Of a DNA stretch of 64,000 nt, positions 31,314 through 40,016 are shown in pieces. The notes beneath the pieces were generated by a model, which ran no database searches, was not told the origin of the DNA, and saw only the letters and a list, made by a program, of their open reading frames with translations. Origin of the DNA: ZC4RG30 sp049841155 (lineage in GTDB: Bacteria > Pseudomonadota > Gammaproteobacteria > Steroidobacterales > Steroidobacteraceae). The stretch covers positions 682,001 to 746,000 of the forward strand of contig JASGHI010000003.1 in assembly GCA_049841155.1 (NCBI GenBank), given 5' to 3'. The first letter of the stretch is position 1. Every line of letters starts with the position of its first letter. Both the position numbers and the translations under genes were made by a program.

Positions 31314-33587
31314 TCAGTCGCTCTCGACCGACTGCGGCAATGCCGGCTGCGCCGCCGGCGTGCACCGCAACGACAGCGACTGCCCGTCCTCCGCCACGCT
31401 GACCAGCACCTGTCCGCCGCCGGCCAGCTTGCCGAACAGCAGCTCCTCGGCCAGCGGGCGCTTCACCTGCTCCTGGATCAGCCGCGCCATCGGCCGCGCA
31501 CCCATCTTCGGGTCGTAGCCGCGCTCGGCAAGCCAGGCGCGCGCCGCATCGTCGACGGCAAGCTGCACGCCCTTGTGCTCGAGCTGCGTTTCCACCTCGA
31601 CGAGCAATTTCTCCACCACCCGCTCGATGGTCTGCCGGCCCAGCGGCGCGAACTGGATGATGGCGTCGAGACGGTTGCGGAACTCCGGCGAGAACAGCCG
31701 CCGGATGGCCTCCAGCCCATCGCTGGTGTTGTCCGCCTGCGTGAAGCCGATGGCCGGACGGCTCATCTCCTGTGCGCCGGCGTTGGTGGTCATCACGATG
31801 ACCACGTGGCGGAAGTCGGTCTTGCGCCCGTTGTTGTCGGTGAGCGAGCCATGGTCCATCACCTGCAGCAGCAGGTTGAACACGTCCGGATGCGCCTTCT
31901 CGATCTCGTCCAGCAGCAGCACGCAGTGCGGATGCTTGGCCACCGCCTCGGTGAGCAGGCCGCCCTGGTCGAAGCCCACGTAGCCCGGCGGCGCGCCGAT
32001 CAGCCGCGAGACGGTGTGGCGCTCCATGTATTCGGACATGTCGAAGCGCAGGAACTCCACGCCCAGCACCACCGCCAGCTGCTTGGTGACCTCGGTCTTG
32101 CCCACGCCCGTGGGGCCGGCGAACAGGAAGCTGCCCACCGGCTTGTGCTGGTCCCCCAGCCCCGAACGCGACATCTTGATGGCGGCGCCCAGCGCCTCGA
32201 TGGCGGCATCCTGCCCGAAGATGACCAGCTTGAGATTGCGCTCCAGATTGCGCAGCACCTCGCGGTCCGACAGCGACACGCTCTTGGCGGGGATGCGGGC
32301 GATGCGCGCGACCACGTCCTCGATCTCCTCCACGCCGACGCTGGCAGGCCGCTGGTCGACGGGCTTCAGGCGCGCGCGCGCGCCGGCCTCGTCGACCACG
32401 TCGATGGCCTTGTCCGGCAGATGGCGGTCGTTGATGTGGCGTGCGGCAAGTTCCGCAGCGGCGCGGATGGCCTCCTCGGTGTAGACGATGCCATGGTGCT
32501 CCTCATAGCGGGGCTTGAGCCCGCGCAGGATCTCCACCGTCTCGGCCACCGTGGGTTCCACCACGTCGATTTTCTGGAAGCGCCGCGCCAGCGCGTGGTC
32601 CTTCTCGAAGATGCCGCGGTATTCCTGGTAGGTGGTCGAGCCGATGCAGCGCAGCTCGCCGCTGGTGAGCACCGGCTTGATGAGGTTCGAGGCATCCATC
32701 ACGCCGCCCGAGGCCGCGCCGGCGCCGATGATGGTGTGGATCTCGTCGATGAACAGGATGGCGCCGGGCTGCTTGCGCACTTCGGCGATCACGCCCTTGA
32801 GCCGCTTCTCGAAATCCCCGCGGTACTTGGTGCCGGCGATGAGGCTGCCCATGTCGAGCGCATAGATGGTGCAGTCCGCCAGCACATCCGGCACCTTGCC
32901 CTCGGTGATCAGGCGTGCGAGGCCTTCGACAATCGCCGTCTTGCCCACACCGGCCTCGCCCACGTACAGGGGGTTGTTCTTGCGTCGGCGGCAGAGGATC
33001 TCGATGGTGCGCTCCACTTCGAGCTTGCGCCCCACCAGCGGATCGATGCGGCCATCCAGGGCCGCCTGGTTGAGGTTGTGGGCAAAGCGCTCCAGCGCGC
33101 CGCCACCTTCGACTTCCTTCTCGCCCTCCACCGGGCTCTCGTCCTTGGGCGGCTCCTCCTTGGGCAGGCCGTGCGAGATGTAGTGCGTCACGTCCAGCCG
33201 CGTCACGCCGTGACGCCCCAGCAGGAACACCGCGTGGCTCTGCTTCTCGCTGAACACCGCGACCAGCACATCGGCGACCCCCACCTCCTTGCGGCCGCTG
33301 GACTGCACCTGGAACACGGCCCGCTGCAGCACGCGCTGGAAGCCCAGCGTGGGCTGCACCTCGCGTTCATCCGGAGGCTGCACCACCGGCGTGCTCTCGT
33401 CGATGTGGCCCCGTAGGTCCTCCTCGAACCGCGCGAGGTCGGCGCCGCAGGCACGCAGGATTTCGCGCACCCGCGGCGCGACCAGAATGCCGAGCAGCAG
33501 GTGCTCGACGGTGAGGTATTCGTGCCGGGCCTCCCTGGCCTGCGCGAACGCCTGGTTCAGGCAGTTCTCGAGTTCGGTAGACAGCAT
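31314..33587 (-). CDS. clpA: ATP-dependent Clp protease ATP-binding subunit ClpA
   Basis: A 757-residue Hsp100 ATPase. The N-domain (1-145) receives ClpS; D1 carries Walker A GEAGVGKTAIVEG near 215 and D2 Walker A GPTGVGKTEVTK near 495. The D2 Walker B is LLLDEIEKAHPDVFN. An IGF/L-type ClpP loop is expected in D2 but was not pinpointed. It unfolds substrates for ClpP; clpP is not in the window. It starts 9 nt after the clpS stop, so the two are co-transcribed. Confidence 0.97.
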   Translation of the reverse strand: MLSTELENCLNQAFAQAREARHEYLTVEHLLLGILVAPRVREILRACGADLARFEEDLRGHIDESTPVVQPPDEREVQPTLGFQRVLQRAVFQVQSSGRKEVGVADVLVAVFSEKQSHAVFLLGRHGVTRLDVTHYISHGLPKEEPPKDESPVEGEKEVEGGGALERFAHNLNQAALDGRIDPLVGRKLEVERTIEILCRRRKNNPLYVGEAGVGKTAIVEGLARLITEGKVPDVLADCTIYALDMGSLIAGTKYRGDFEKRLKGVIAEVRKQPGAILFIDEIHTIIGAGAASGGVMDASNLIKPVLTSGELRCIGSTTYQEYRGIFEKDHALARRFQKIDVVEPTVAETVEILRGLKPRYEEHHGIVYTEEAIRAAAELAARHINDRHLPDKAIDVVDEAGARARLKPVDQRPASVGVEEIEDVVARIARIPAKSVSLSDREVLRNLERNLKLVIFGQDAAIEALGAAIKMSRSGLGDQHKPVGSFLFAGPTGVGKTEVTKQLAVVLGVEFLRFDMSEYMERHTVSRLIGAPPGYVGFDQGGLLTEAVAKHPHCVLLLDEIEKAHPDVFNLLLQVMDHGSLTDNNGRKTDFRHVVIVMTTNAGAQEMSRPAIGFTQADNTSDGLEAIRRLFSPEFRNRLDAIIQFAPLGRQTIERVVEKLLVEVETQLEHKGVQLAVDDAARAWLAERGYDPKMGARPMARLIQEQVKRPLAEELLFGKLAGGGQVLVSVAEDGQSLSLRCTPAAQPALPQSVESD

Positions 33588-33596
33588 GTGGACCTC

Positions 33597-34034
33597 TCAG
33601 GCCTCTTCCATCGTACACATCAGCGGATGCTGGTGCTCCCGCGAGTAGCTCATCACCTGGGCGACCTTGGTCTCCGCGATCTCGCAAGTGAAACGGCCGC
33701 AGATGCCGCGCCCCCGGGTGTGCACTTCCAGCATCACCCGGGTCGCGGAGTTGCGGTCCATCCGGAAGTACCGCTCCAGCACGTCGACTACGAACTCCAT
33801 GGGGGTGTAGTCGTCATTCAACAAGACCACGTTGTACAACGGCGGCTGCCGCACCTCCGGCCGCGCTTCCTCGACCAGCAGGCCGGAGCCGCCCTCGCCA
33901 CCGCGGGGTTCTGCCGGACCGGCCCGGAAAGTCCCCGGAAACGGTCGCCGGACAGCGACAGTCGCACAGGGAAAAATGTGATCGTTTTGTGAAGTCAAAA
34001 CAACTGCTTGAGCGATGTTTGAACGAGACGTCAT
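33597..34034 (-). CDS. clpS: ClpS N-recognin adaptor (start uncertain)
   Basis: The C-terminal 82 residues are unmistakable ClpS: PPLYNVVLLNDDYTPMEFVV, VMLEVHTRGRGICG and ETKVAQVMSYSREHQHPL. The N-degron pocket residues (NDD, ML, H) are in place. The only in-frame ATG is 34034, giving 145 residues, some 40 longer than usual with an unrelated Ser/Arg/Pro-rich head. GTG 33854 would give 85 residues with a very short tail. The true start may be in between at a near-cognate codon. ClpS delivers N-degron substrates, including those made by Aat, to ClpA. Confidence 0.88.
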   Translation of the reverse strand: MTSRSNIAQAVVLTSQNDHIFPCATVAVRRPFPGTFRAGPAEPRGGEGGSGLLVEEARPEVRQPPLYNVVLLNDDYTPMEFVVDVLERYFRMDRNSATRVMLEVHTRGRGICGRFTCEIAETKVAQVMSYSREHQHPLMCTMEEA

Positions 34035-34037
34035 AAT
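34008..34037 (+). promoter_or_regulatory. Candidate promoter of gspC operon
   Basis: TTGAGC (34008-34013) and CATAAT (34032-34037) are 18 nt apart. The expected start of transcription, near 34044, is almost at the gspC start codon, suggesting a leaderless message. The -10 hexamer overlaps the most distal possible clpS ATG. Confidence 0.45.
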
Positions 34038-34040
34038 ACT

Positions 34041-34970
34041 TTGATCGTGGCATCCATACCTCAAGCATTGCGGTTGGACGGCGAGTCCCTCGGCCGCCTG
34101 GCTGCCAGTGCGCCGCGGTGGGTCACGGGTCTGCTGGTCGTCCTCATCGGCGTGCAGCTGGCCTGGCTTGCGACTTCCCGCGCCCCCGTGGTGCCGCAGG
34201 CCTCCGCCGCTGCGCCGGCGGCGGTGCGCAACGAGGTCGACCTGCCCTCCATCCTGCGCGCCAACCTCTTCGGCAAGGCGGCCTCGCCGGCCGTGGACGG
34301 CGCCAACGCGCCCATCACCAACCTGGCGCTGGTGCTCACCGGCGTGGTGGCGGCCACCAAGCCCGAAAACGGCTTCGCCGTGCTGGGGCCTTCGGCCACC
34401 GCCACCCGGCTCTACGCCGTGGGCAGCGTGCTGCCGGGCGGCGCGACCCTGCGCTCGGTATATGCCGACCGGGTGCTGCTGGACCGTGGCGGCGCCGTGG
34501 AGGCGCTGATGCTGCCCAAGCGCAATACCGCGGGCGTCGCCCCGCCTCCGCCGCCGGCGGCGAACAATAATGCGCTGGAACGCGTGCAGCAGCTGGTGCG
34601 CGACCACCCCGGCATCATCGGCGAGATCATACGTCCGCAGGCCGTCATGGCCGACGGCAAGCAGCGCGGCTACCGGGTGTACCCCGGCCCCAACCAGCAG
34701 GCCTTCAACCGCCTGGGGCTGCGGCCGGGCGATCTGGTGACGGCGATCAACGGCACCACACTGGACGACCCCAACCGCGGCGGTGAGGTCTTCAGCACAC
34801 TGGCCTCCGTGGCCGAGGCACGCATCACGGTGGTGCGCAACGGCAGCTCCCAGGATCTGGCGCTGAATCTGGCCGACGTTGCCAACGAAGCCGAGAAACT
34901 CACCCAATTGCCGGCCGGCGGGCCGGACGCGGCTGCGGGCCCGGTTGCCCAGTCGCCTGCAGCGAGGTAG
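34041..34970 (+). CDS. gspC: Type II secretion system protein GspC
   Basis: Up to 309 residues from TTG 34041, or 307 from GTG 34047, which I find equally likely. A short cytoplasmic head is followed by one membrane helix (GLLVVLIGVQLAWLA, about 30-44), an HR domain that contacts the secretin (LPSILRANLFGKAA near 70, ALVLTGVVAA near 94) and a C-terminal PDZ-like domain (FNRLGLRPGDLVTAINGTTL near 229-248). GspC links the inner-membrane platform to GspD. It heads gspCDEF and has no Shine-Dalgarno. Confidence 0.93.
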   Translation: MIVASIPQALRLDGESLGRLAASAPRWVTGLLVVLIGVQLAWLATSRAPVVPQASAAAPAAVRNEVDLPSILRANLFGKAASPAVDGANAPITNLALVLTGVVAATKPENGFAVLGPSATATRLYAVGSVLPGGATLRSVYADRVLLDRGGAVEALMLPKRNTAGVAPPPPPAANNNALERVQQLVRDHPGIIGEIIRPQAVMADGKQRGYRVYPGPNQQAFNRLGLRPGDLVTAINGTTLDDPNRGGEVFSTLASVAEARITVVRNGSSQDLALNLADVANEAEKLTQLPAGGPDAAAGPVAQSPAAR

Positions 34971-34972
34971 GA

Positions 34973-37000
34973 ATGAACAATAGGCGCGCAATGCGATCGG
35001 CGTGGTTGGCTTCACTGGCACTGGGGGTGTGCGCCACCCTGCAGGCCCAGACACCGGCCTCCGGCAGCCAGCGCATCACCACCAACTTCCGCGACACCGA
35101 CATCGGCACCATTGCCGAGGCCGTGCACGCTGCCACCGGCAAGACCATCATCCTCGACCCGCGCGTGCGCGGGCAGGTGACGCTGATCAGCTCCACGCCG
35201 ATGACGCCGGCGGAGTTCTACCAGGCCTTCCTGTCCATCCTGCAGGTGTACAGCTTCGCGGCCGTGGAAACCGGCAACATCGTCAAGATCGTACCCGAAG
35301 CCAATGTGCGCACCGTGCCGGGCAACGACCTGCCCGCGCGGCTCAACTCCGGCTCGGACGAGATGGTCACGCAGGTGATCACCGCCCGGAACATCAACGC
35401 CGCGCAGCTGGCGCAGGTGCTGCGGCCGCTGATCGCGCAGTACGGCAACCTCGCGCCGGTGCCGGGCACCAACACCCTCATCATCACCGACCGCGCCAGC
35501 AACGTGGCGCGCATCATGCGCATCATCAGCCGCGTGGACCAGGTCGGTGACGCGAACATCGAAGTGATCCCGCTGCAGAATTCCACCGCCGCGGACATCG
35601 TGCGCACCCTGAGTGCGCTGACCGCCGGCCAGGGCGCGCAGGATGCGGCGGGCCTGGCGCCGCGCGTGGTGGCCGACGAACGCTCCAACAGCGTGCTGGT
35701 CAGCGGCGACAGCGCGCAGCGCCTGCGCATCACGACGCTGATCGCGCACCTGGACACGCCGGTGGAAAACGGCGGCGATACCGAGGTGCGCTACCTGCGC
35801 TATGCCTCGGCCGAGAAGATCGCCCCCAAGCTCAAGGAGCAGATGACCGGCGTCGTCGCAGCATCGGGCGCCGCGGGCGGCGCGGCCGCGGCCGCCGCCG
35901 ACCGCAGCACCACCATCTGGGCCGACACCGACACCAACGCCCTGGTGATCACCGCGCCTCCCAAGACCATGCGCTCGCTGCTGACCATCGTCGACAAGCT
36001 GGACATCCCGCGGCTGCAGGTGCTGGTGGAAGCCATCATCGTGGACGTGAGCACAGACAAGTCCGCCGACCTCGGCGTGAACTGGGCGGTGTTCTCGAAC
36101 GAGGACGGCACGAATGTACCGGCCGGCGGCTTCATCTCGCCGGTGGGCGGCGCGAACAACAATGGCGTGTCCATCGTCGATCTTGCCCGGAGCATCGCCA
36201 GCCCCGCCTCGGCGACCAGCGTGCCGCTGGGCGCCACTTTCGGCATCGGCCGCCTGCGCGACAGCGGCATCAACTTCGCCGCCATGATCCGCGCGCTGCG
36301 CTCGGACGCGAACACCAACGTGATCGCGACCCCGACCACCACCACCTCCGACAACCAGGAAGCGGAAATCCGCGTGGTGCAGGAAGTGCCCTTCATCACG
36401 GGGCAGTACACCAGCACCGGCAGCGGCAGCACCGGATCGGTGAACCCCTTCACCACCGTCACGCGCGAGGAAGTGGGCACCATCATGAAGATCACGCCGC
36501 AGATCAACGGCGGCGACAAGATGATGATGAAGATCGACCTGGAGAGCTCGGAGCTCGCCGGCACCACCGGCGATGCCAGCAGCCTCATCACCAACAAGCG
36601 CGCGCTGAAGACCCAGGTGCTGATCGAGGACGGCGGCACCATCGTGATCGGCGGCCTGATCCGCGACGCGAAGATCGGCGGCGAGAGCCGCGTGCCGGTG
36701 CTGAGCCGCATCCCGCTCATCGGCGAGGCCTTCCGCAGCCGCTCGGGCAAGCGCAACAAGTCGAACCTCATGGTGTTCATCAAGCCCACCATCCTGGTGG
36801 ACGGTGCCCAGGCCAGCTACGAGACCAACCGCAAGTACAACGCCATCCGCAACGAGCAGCTGGGCCAGCGGCCGCGCGGCGAGGTGATTCCGATCCTGCC
36901 GCGGGAGGCTCCGCTGCTGCCTGCGCTGCCGGAGCCCGCGGCGCCGGCGCCCGGCGCGACGACCCAGCCGGTGCCCAGCGGGGATCCGGCCCGGCCGTGA
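34973..37000 (+). CDS. gspD: Type II secretion system secretin GspD
   Basis: A 675-residue outer-membrane secretin. The signal peptide is about 25 residues (WLASLALGVCATLQAQ). N0 (about 30-105) and N1-N3 domains follow (LARQ-type repeats; IMRIISRVDQVGDANIEVIPL), then the beta-barrel secretin domain with VIATPTTTTSDNQEAEI, VPFITGQYTSTGS and EDGGTIVIGGLIRD. The C-terminal tail is Pro/Ala-rich and short. It forms the exit pore for folded periplasmic proteins. It starts 2 nt after gspC and overlaps gspE by 4 nt. Confidence 0.96.
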   Translation: MNNRRAMRSAWLASLALGVCATLQAQTPASGSQRITTNFRDTDIGTIAEAVHAATGKTIILDPRVRGQVTLISSTPMTPAEFYQAFLSILQVYSFAAVETGNIVKIVPEANVRTVPGNDLPARLNSGSDEMVTQVITARNINAAQLAQVLRPLIAQYGNLAPVPGTNTLIITDRASNVARIMRIISRVDQVGDANIEVIPLQNSTAADIVRTLSALTAGQGAQDAAGLAPRVVADERSNSVLVSGDSAQRLRITTLIAHLDTPVENGGDTEVRYLRYASAEKIAPKLKEQMTGVVAASGAAGGAAAAAADRSTTIWADTDTNALVITAPPKTMRSLLTIVDKLDIPRLQVLVEAIIVDVSTDKSADLGVNWAVFSNEDGTNVPAGGFISPVGGANNNGVSIVDLARSIASPASATSVPLGATFGIGRLRDSGINFAAMIRALRSDANTNVIATPTTTTSDNQEAEIRVVQEVPFITGQYTSTGSGSTGSVNPFTTVTREEVGTIMKITPQINGGDKMMMKIDLESSELAGTTGDASSLITNKRALKTQVLIEDGGTIVIGGLIRDAKIGGESRVPVLSRIPLIGEAFRSRSGKRNKSNLMVFIKPTILVDGAQASYETNRKYNAIRNEQLGQRPRGEVIPILPREAPLLPALPEPAAPAPGATTQPVPSGDPARP

Positions 37001-38481
37001 ACGCCCGTCCCGATTCCCCGGCCGTGGCGCGCCGGCTGCCGTTCGCCTTCGCCAAGCGGCACGGCATCCTGATCTGCGACGACGCGGACCAGCCACGCTG
37101 CGCGGTGCGCGCCGGCGTTGCCCCTTCGGCCATTGCCGAAGCGCAGCGGCTGCTGCGCCGCCCCCTGAAGCTGGAGCGGGTCAGCGACGAGGAATTCGAC
37201 CGCCTGCTGCGCCATACCTACGAAGCCGGCGCCGAAGCGCTGTCCATGGTGGGAGGCCTGGAGGAAACCGAGGACCTGGCCCACCTGGCACAGGAACTGC
37301 CGGAACAGGCCGACCTGCTGGAAAGTGATGATGACGCGCCCATCATCCGGCTCATCAATGCCGTGCTCGGCCAGGCGGTGCGCGAGAACGCCTCGGACAT
37401 CCACATCGAGCCGTTCGAGAACCGCCTCGTGGTGCGCTTCCGCATCGACGGCGTGCTGCGCGAGGTGCTGCAGACCAAGCGCGCCGTGGCGCCGCTGGTG
37501 GTGTCGCGCATCAAGGTGATGTCGCGCCTCGACATCGCCGAGAAGCGCCTGCCGCAGGACGGGCGCATCAGCCTGCGGGTGGCCGGCCGCGCCGTGGACG
37601 TACGCGTTTCCACCATCCCTTCCGGCCACGGCGAGCGCGTGGTGCTGCGTATCCTCGACAAGCAGGCCGGCCGCCTGGAGCTCGAGGCGCTGGGCATGGA
37701 TGCGCGCACCCGCGGCATGGTCGACGAGCTCATCCACAAGCCGCACGGCATCCTGCTGGTCACCGGTCCCACCGGCTCGGGCAAGACCACCACGCTGTAT
37801 GCGGCGCTGGAGCGCCTGAACGACAACAGCCGCAACATCATGACGGTCGAGGATCCGATCGAGTACTACATCGACGGCATCGGCCAGACCCAGGTTACCC
37901 CGAAGGTGGAGATGACCTTCGCCCGCGGCCTGCGCGCCATCCTGCGCCAAGACCCGGACGTGGTGATGGTGGGCGAGATCCGCGACCTGGAGACGGCGCA
38001 GATCGCCGTGCAGGCCTCGCTCACCGGCCACCTGGTGCTCTCCACGCTGCACACCAACACCGCCGTGGGCGCGATCACGCGTCTCAGGGACATGGGCATA
38101 GAACCCTTCCTGCTGTCCTCCAGCCTCATCGGCGTGGTCGCGCAGCGCCTGGTGCGCGTGCTGAACCCCGAAACGCGCGATCCGGCGCCGGCCAGCGACT
38201 ACGAGCGCCGGCTGCTCAACGTGCCCGCGGATGCGCCCTCGCCCACCGTCTACCGCCCGGGCAGCGAAGGCGGCAACGGTTACCGCGGCCGCACCGGCAT
38301 CTACGAGCTGGTGCTCATCGACGACCGCATGCGCTCCATGATCCACGACGGGGCGGCCGAGCACGAACTGGAGCGCCACGCCCGCACCCTCACGCCCTCG
38401 ATACGTGACGACGGCCGCGCGAAGATCCTGGCCGGCGAAACGACCATCGAGGAAGTGCTGCGCGTGACGCGCGAGGACTGA
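36997..38481 (+). CDS. gspE: Type II secretion ATPase GspE
   Basis: A 494-residue ATPase starting at GTG 36997. The N-terminal part binds GspL; Walker A GPTGSGKTTTLYA lies near 256-268, the Asp box EDPIEYYIDGIGQTQV near 288 and Walker B LRQDPDVVMVGEIRD near 319. The conserved tetracysteine zinc motif is lost: where relatives have LCPxC and later CxxC-N-G-Y-R-G-R-TG, this protein has LNPETRDP and GSEGGNGYRGRTG. It powers the pseudopilus. gspE follows gspD with a GTGA overlap. Confidence 0.94.
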   Translation: MNARPDSPAVARRLPFAFAKRHGILICDDADQPRCAVRAGVAPSAIAEAQRLLRRPLKLERVSDEEFDRLLRHTYEAGAEALSMVGGLEETEDLAHLAQELPEQADLLESDDDAPIIRLINAVLGQAVRENASDIHIEPFENRLVVRFRIDGVLREVLQTKRAVAPLVVSRIKVMSRLDIAEKRLPQDGRISLRVAGRAVDVRVSTIPSGHGERVVLRILDKQAGRLELEALGMDARTRGMVDELIHKPHGILLVTGPTGSGKTTTLYAALERLNDNSRNIMTVEDPIEYYIDGIGQTQVTPKVEMTFARGLRAILRQDPDVVMVGEIRDLETAQIAVQASLTGHLVLSTLHTNTAVGAITRLRDMGIEPFLLSSSLIGVVAQRLVRVLNPETRDPAPASDYERRLLNVPADAPSPTVYRPGSEGGNGYRGRTGIYELVLIDDRMRSMIHDGAAEHELERHARTLTPSIRDDGRAKILAGETTIEEVLRVTRED

Positions 38482-38492
38482 GGGCCTACCCG

Positions 38493-39707
38493 ATGGGCGC
38501 CTTCGCCTACACCGCACTGGACGCCTCGGGCCGCGAACGCCGCGGCGTGCTGGAGGGCGACACGCCGCGGCATGTGCGCGCACTGCTGCGCGAGCAGCAG
38601 CTGCTGCCGGTCAGCATCGAGGAAGTCGCCACCCAGGAGGCCAAACGTTCGCGCCAGCCGCTGCTGGGCGGCGGCGTTTCGGCCGCCGATCTCGCCCTCG
38701 CCACGCGCCAGCTCGCTACCCTGGCGCGCGCGGGCCTGCCATTGGAAGAGGCGCTGCTTGCCGTATCGCAGCAGACCGAGCGCCCACGGGTGCAGACCGT
38801 GCTGCTGGGCGTGCGCTCGAAGGTGATGGAAGGCCACACCCTAGCCAGCGGCCTTGCCGACTATCCGCGCGTATTCCCGGAGATCTACCGCGCCACGGTG
38901 GCTGCCGGCGAACAGGCCGGGCACCTCGACCAGGTGCTGGAGCGGCTTGCGGACTACACCGAGAACCGCGAGCAGACCCGCCAGAAGGTGATGGGCGCGC
39001 TGCTCTACCCCATCGTGCTCACGGTGATGTGCTTCGGCGTCATCTCCATCCTGCTGGTCTACGTGGTGCCGAAGGTGGTGGACGTCTTCGACAGCCACGA
39101 TGCGAAGCTGCCCATCCTCACGCAGATGCTGATCGGCGTGAGCGGATTCCTGCGGCAATGGGGCATCTGGCTCCTGATCGGCGTTGCGGCGCTGGTCTGG
39201 CTGTTCCTGCGGCGCCTCAAGGATCCGGCCTTCCGCATGCGCTTCGGCCGTCTGCAGCTGCGGCTGCCTCTGGCGGGCCGCATGGTGCGCGGTTTCAACA
39301 GCGCGCGTTTCACGCGCACGCTCTCCATCCTCACCGGCAGCTCGGTGCCGGTGCTGGAGGCGCTGCGCATCGCCGGTGAAGTGGTGACCAACCTGCCCAT
39401 GCGCGACGCCGTGACCACCGCCACCCAGCGGGTGCGCGAAGGCGCCCCGATCGGCCGCTCGCTGGGGGCTAGCCGCCTGTTCCCGCCAATGACCATCCAC
39501 CTCATCGGCAGCGGCGAGGCCAGCGGCGAGCTGGAGGAGATGCTCGAACGGGCGGCCCAGAACCAGGAACGGGAGCTCGACGGCCTGCTTTCGGCCCTGG
39601 TCGGGCTGCTGGGGCCGCTGATGATCGTCGGCATGGGCCTGTTCGTACTGATGATCGTTTTTGCGATGCTGTTACCGATCTTCCAGATGAACTCGCTGAT
39701 CCGCTGA
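38493..39707 (+). CDS. gspF: Type II secretion inner-membrane platform protein GspF
   Basis: A 404-residue protein with two repeated GspF/PilC domains (70-193 and 272-394) and three membrane helices (YPIVLTVMCFGVISILLVYVV, GIWLLIGVAALVWLFL, IVGMGLFVLMIVFAMLLPIF). FAYTALDASGRERRGVLEGD is the typical N-terminus. It is the last gsp gene here: gspG-N do not follow, so the rest of the system must be encoded elsewhere. Confidence 0.96.
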   Translation: MGAFAYTALDASGRERRGVLEGDTPRHVRALLREQQLLPVSIEEVATQEAKRSRQPLLGGGVSAADLALATRQLATLARAGLPLEEALLAVSQQTERPRVQTVLLGVRSKVMEGHTLASGLADYPRVFPEIYRATVAAGEQAGHLDQVLERLADYTENREQTRQKVMGALLYPIVLTVMCFGVISILLVYVVPKVVDVFDSHDAKLPILTQMLIGVSGFLRQWGIWLLIGVAALVWLFLRRLKDPAFRMRFGRLQLRLPLAGRMVRGFNSARFTRTLSILTGSSVPVLEALRIAGEVVTNLPMRDAVTTATQRVREGAPIGRSLGASRLFPPMTIHLIGSGEASGELEEMLERAAQNQERELDGLLSALVGLLGPLMIVGMGLFVLMIVFAMLLPIFQMNSLIR

Positions 39708-39754
39708 GGTATATATCGGCCCCGTGGGGTGTTTCTTATTCCGGACCAACGGTC

Positions 39755-40009
39755 ATGAGCGAGAAACCTGAAACGGACGACTTCGAGGAAGACCTCGACG
39801 AAGCAGTGCTCGACGCGGACGACGTCGATCTCGAGCTGACCCAGGAGCTGGAGCTCGTGCGGCAGCCCGACCGCGGCAAGGCCGGCGTGCCGGCCTGGCG
39901 GCGCCTGGAGCTGCTCATGGAGCAGAAGCGCACCGCCGAGCTCACTTCCGATTTCGACGACTACGAAATCGACGAGCCCCGGACCGTATCCCGCGGCGCG
40001 CGTCGGTAA
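39755..40009 (+). CDS. Small acidic protein resembling PA3496-type putative envelope integrity proteins
   Basis: An 84-residue soluble protein. The first 35 residues are very acidic (DDFEEDLDEAVLDADDVDLEL). The second half, PAWRRLELLMEQKRTAELTSDFDDYEID, has the WRR-LE--ME-KR-----DFDDY pattern that I associate with the short PA3496 family; this match is from memory and is tentative. No signal peptide is seen. The 47-nt gap after gspF contains TATATAT and a short CCCCGTGGGG hairpin followed by TGTTTCTT. It ends 7 nt from the dnaE2 stop on the other strand. Confidence 0.65.
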   Translation: MSEKPETDDFEEDLDEAVLDADDVDLELTQELELVRQPDRGKAGVPAWRRLELLMEQKRTAELTSDFDDYEIDEPRTVSRGARR

Positions 40010-40016
40010 AGGCCCA

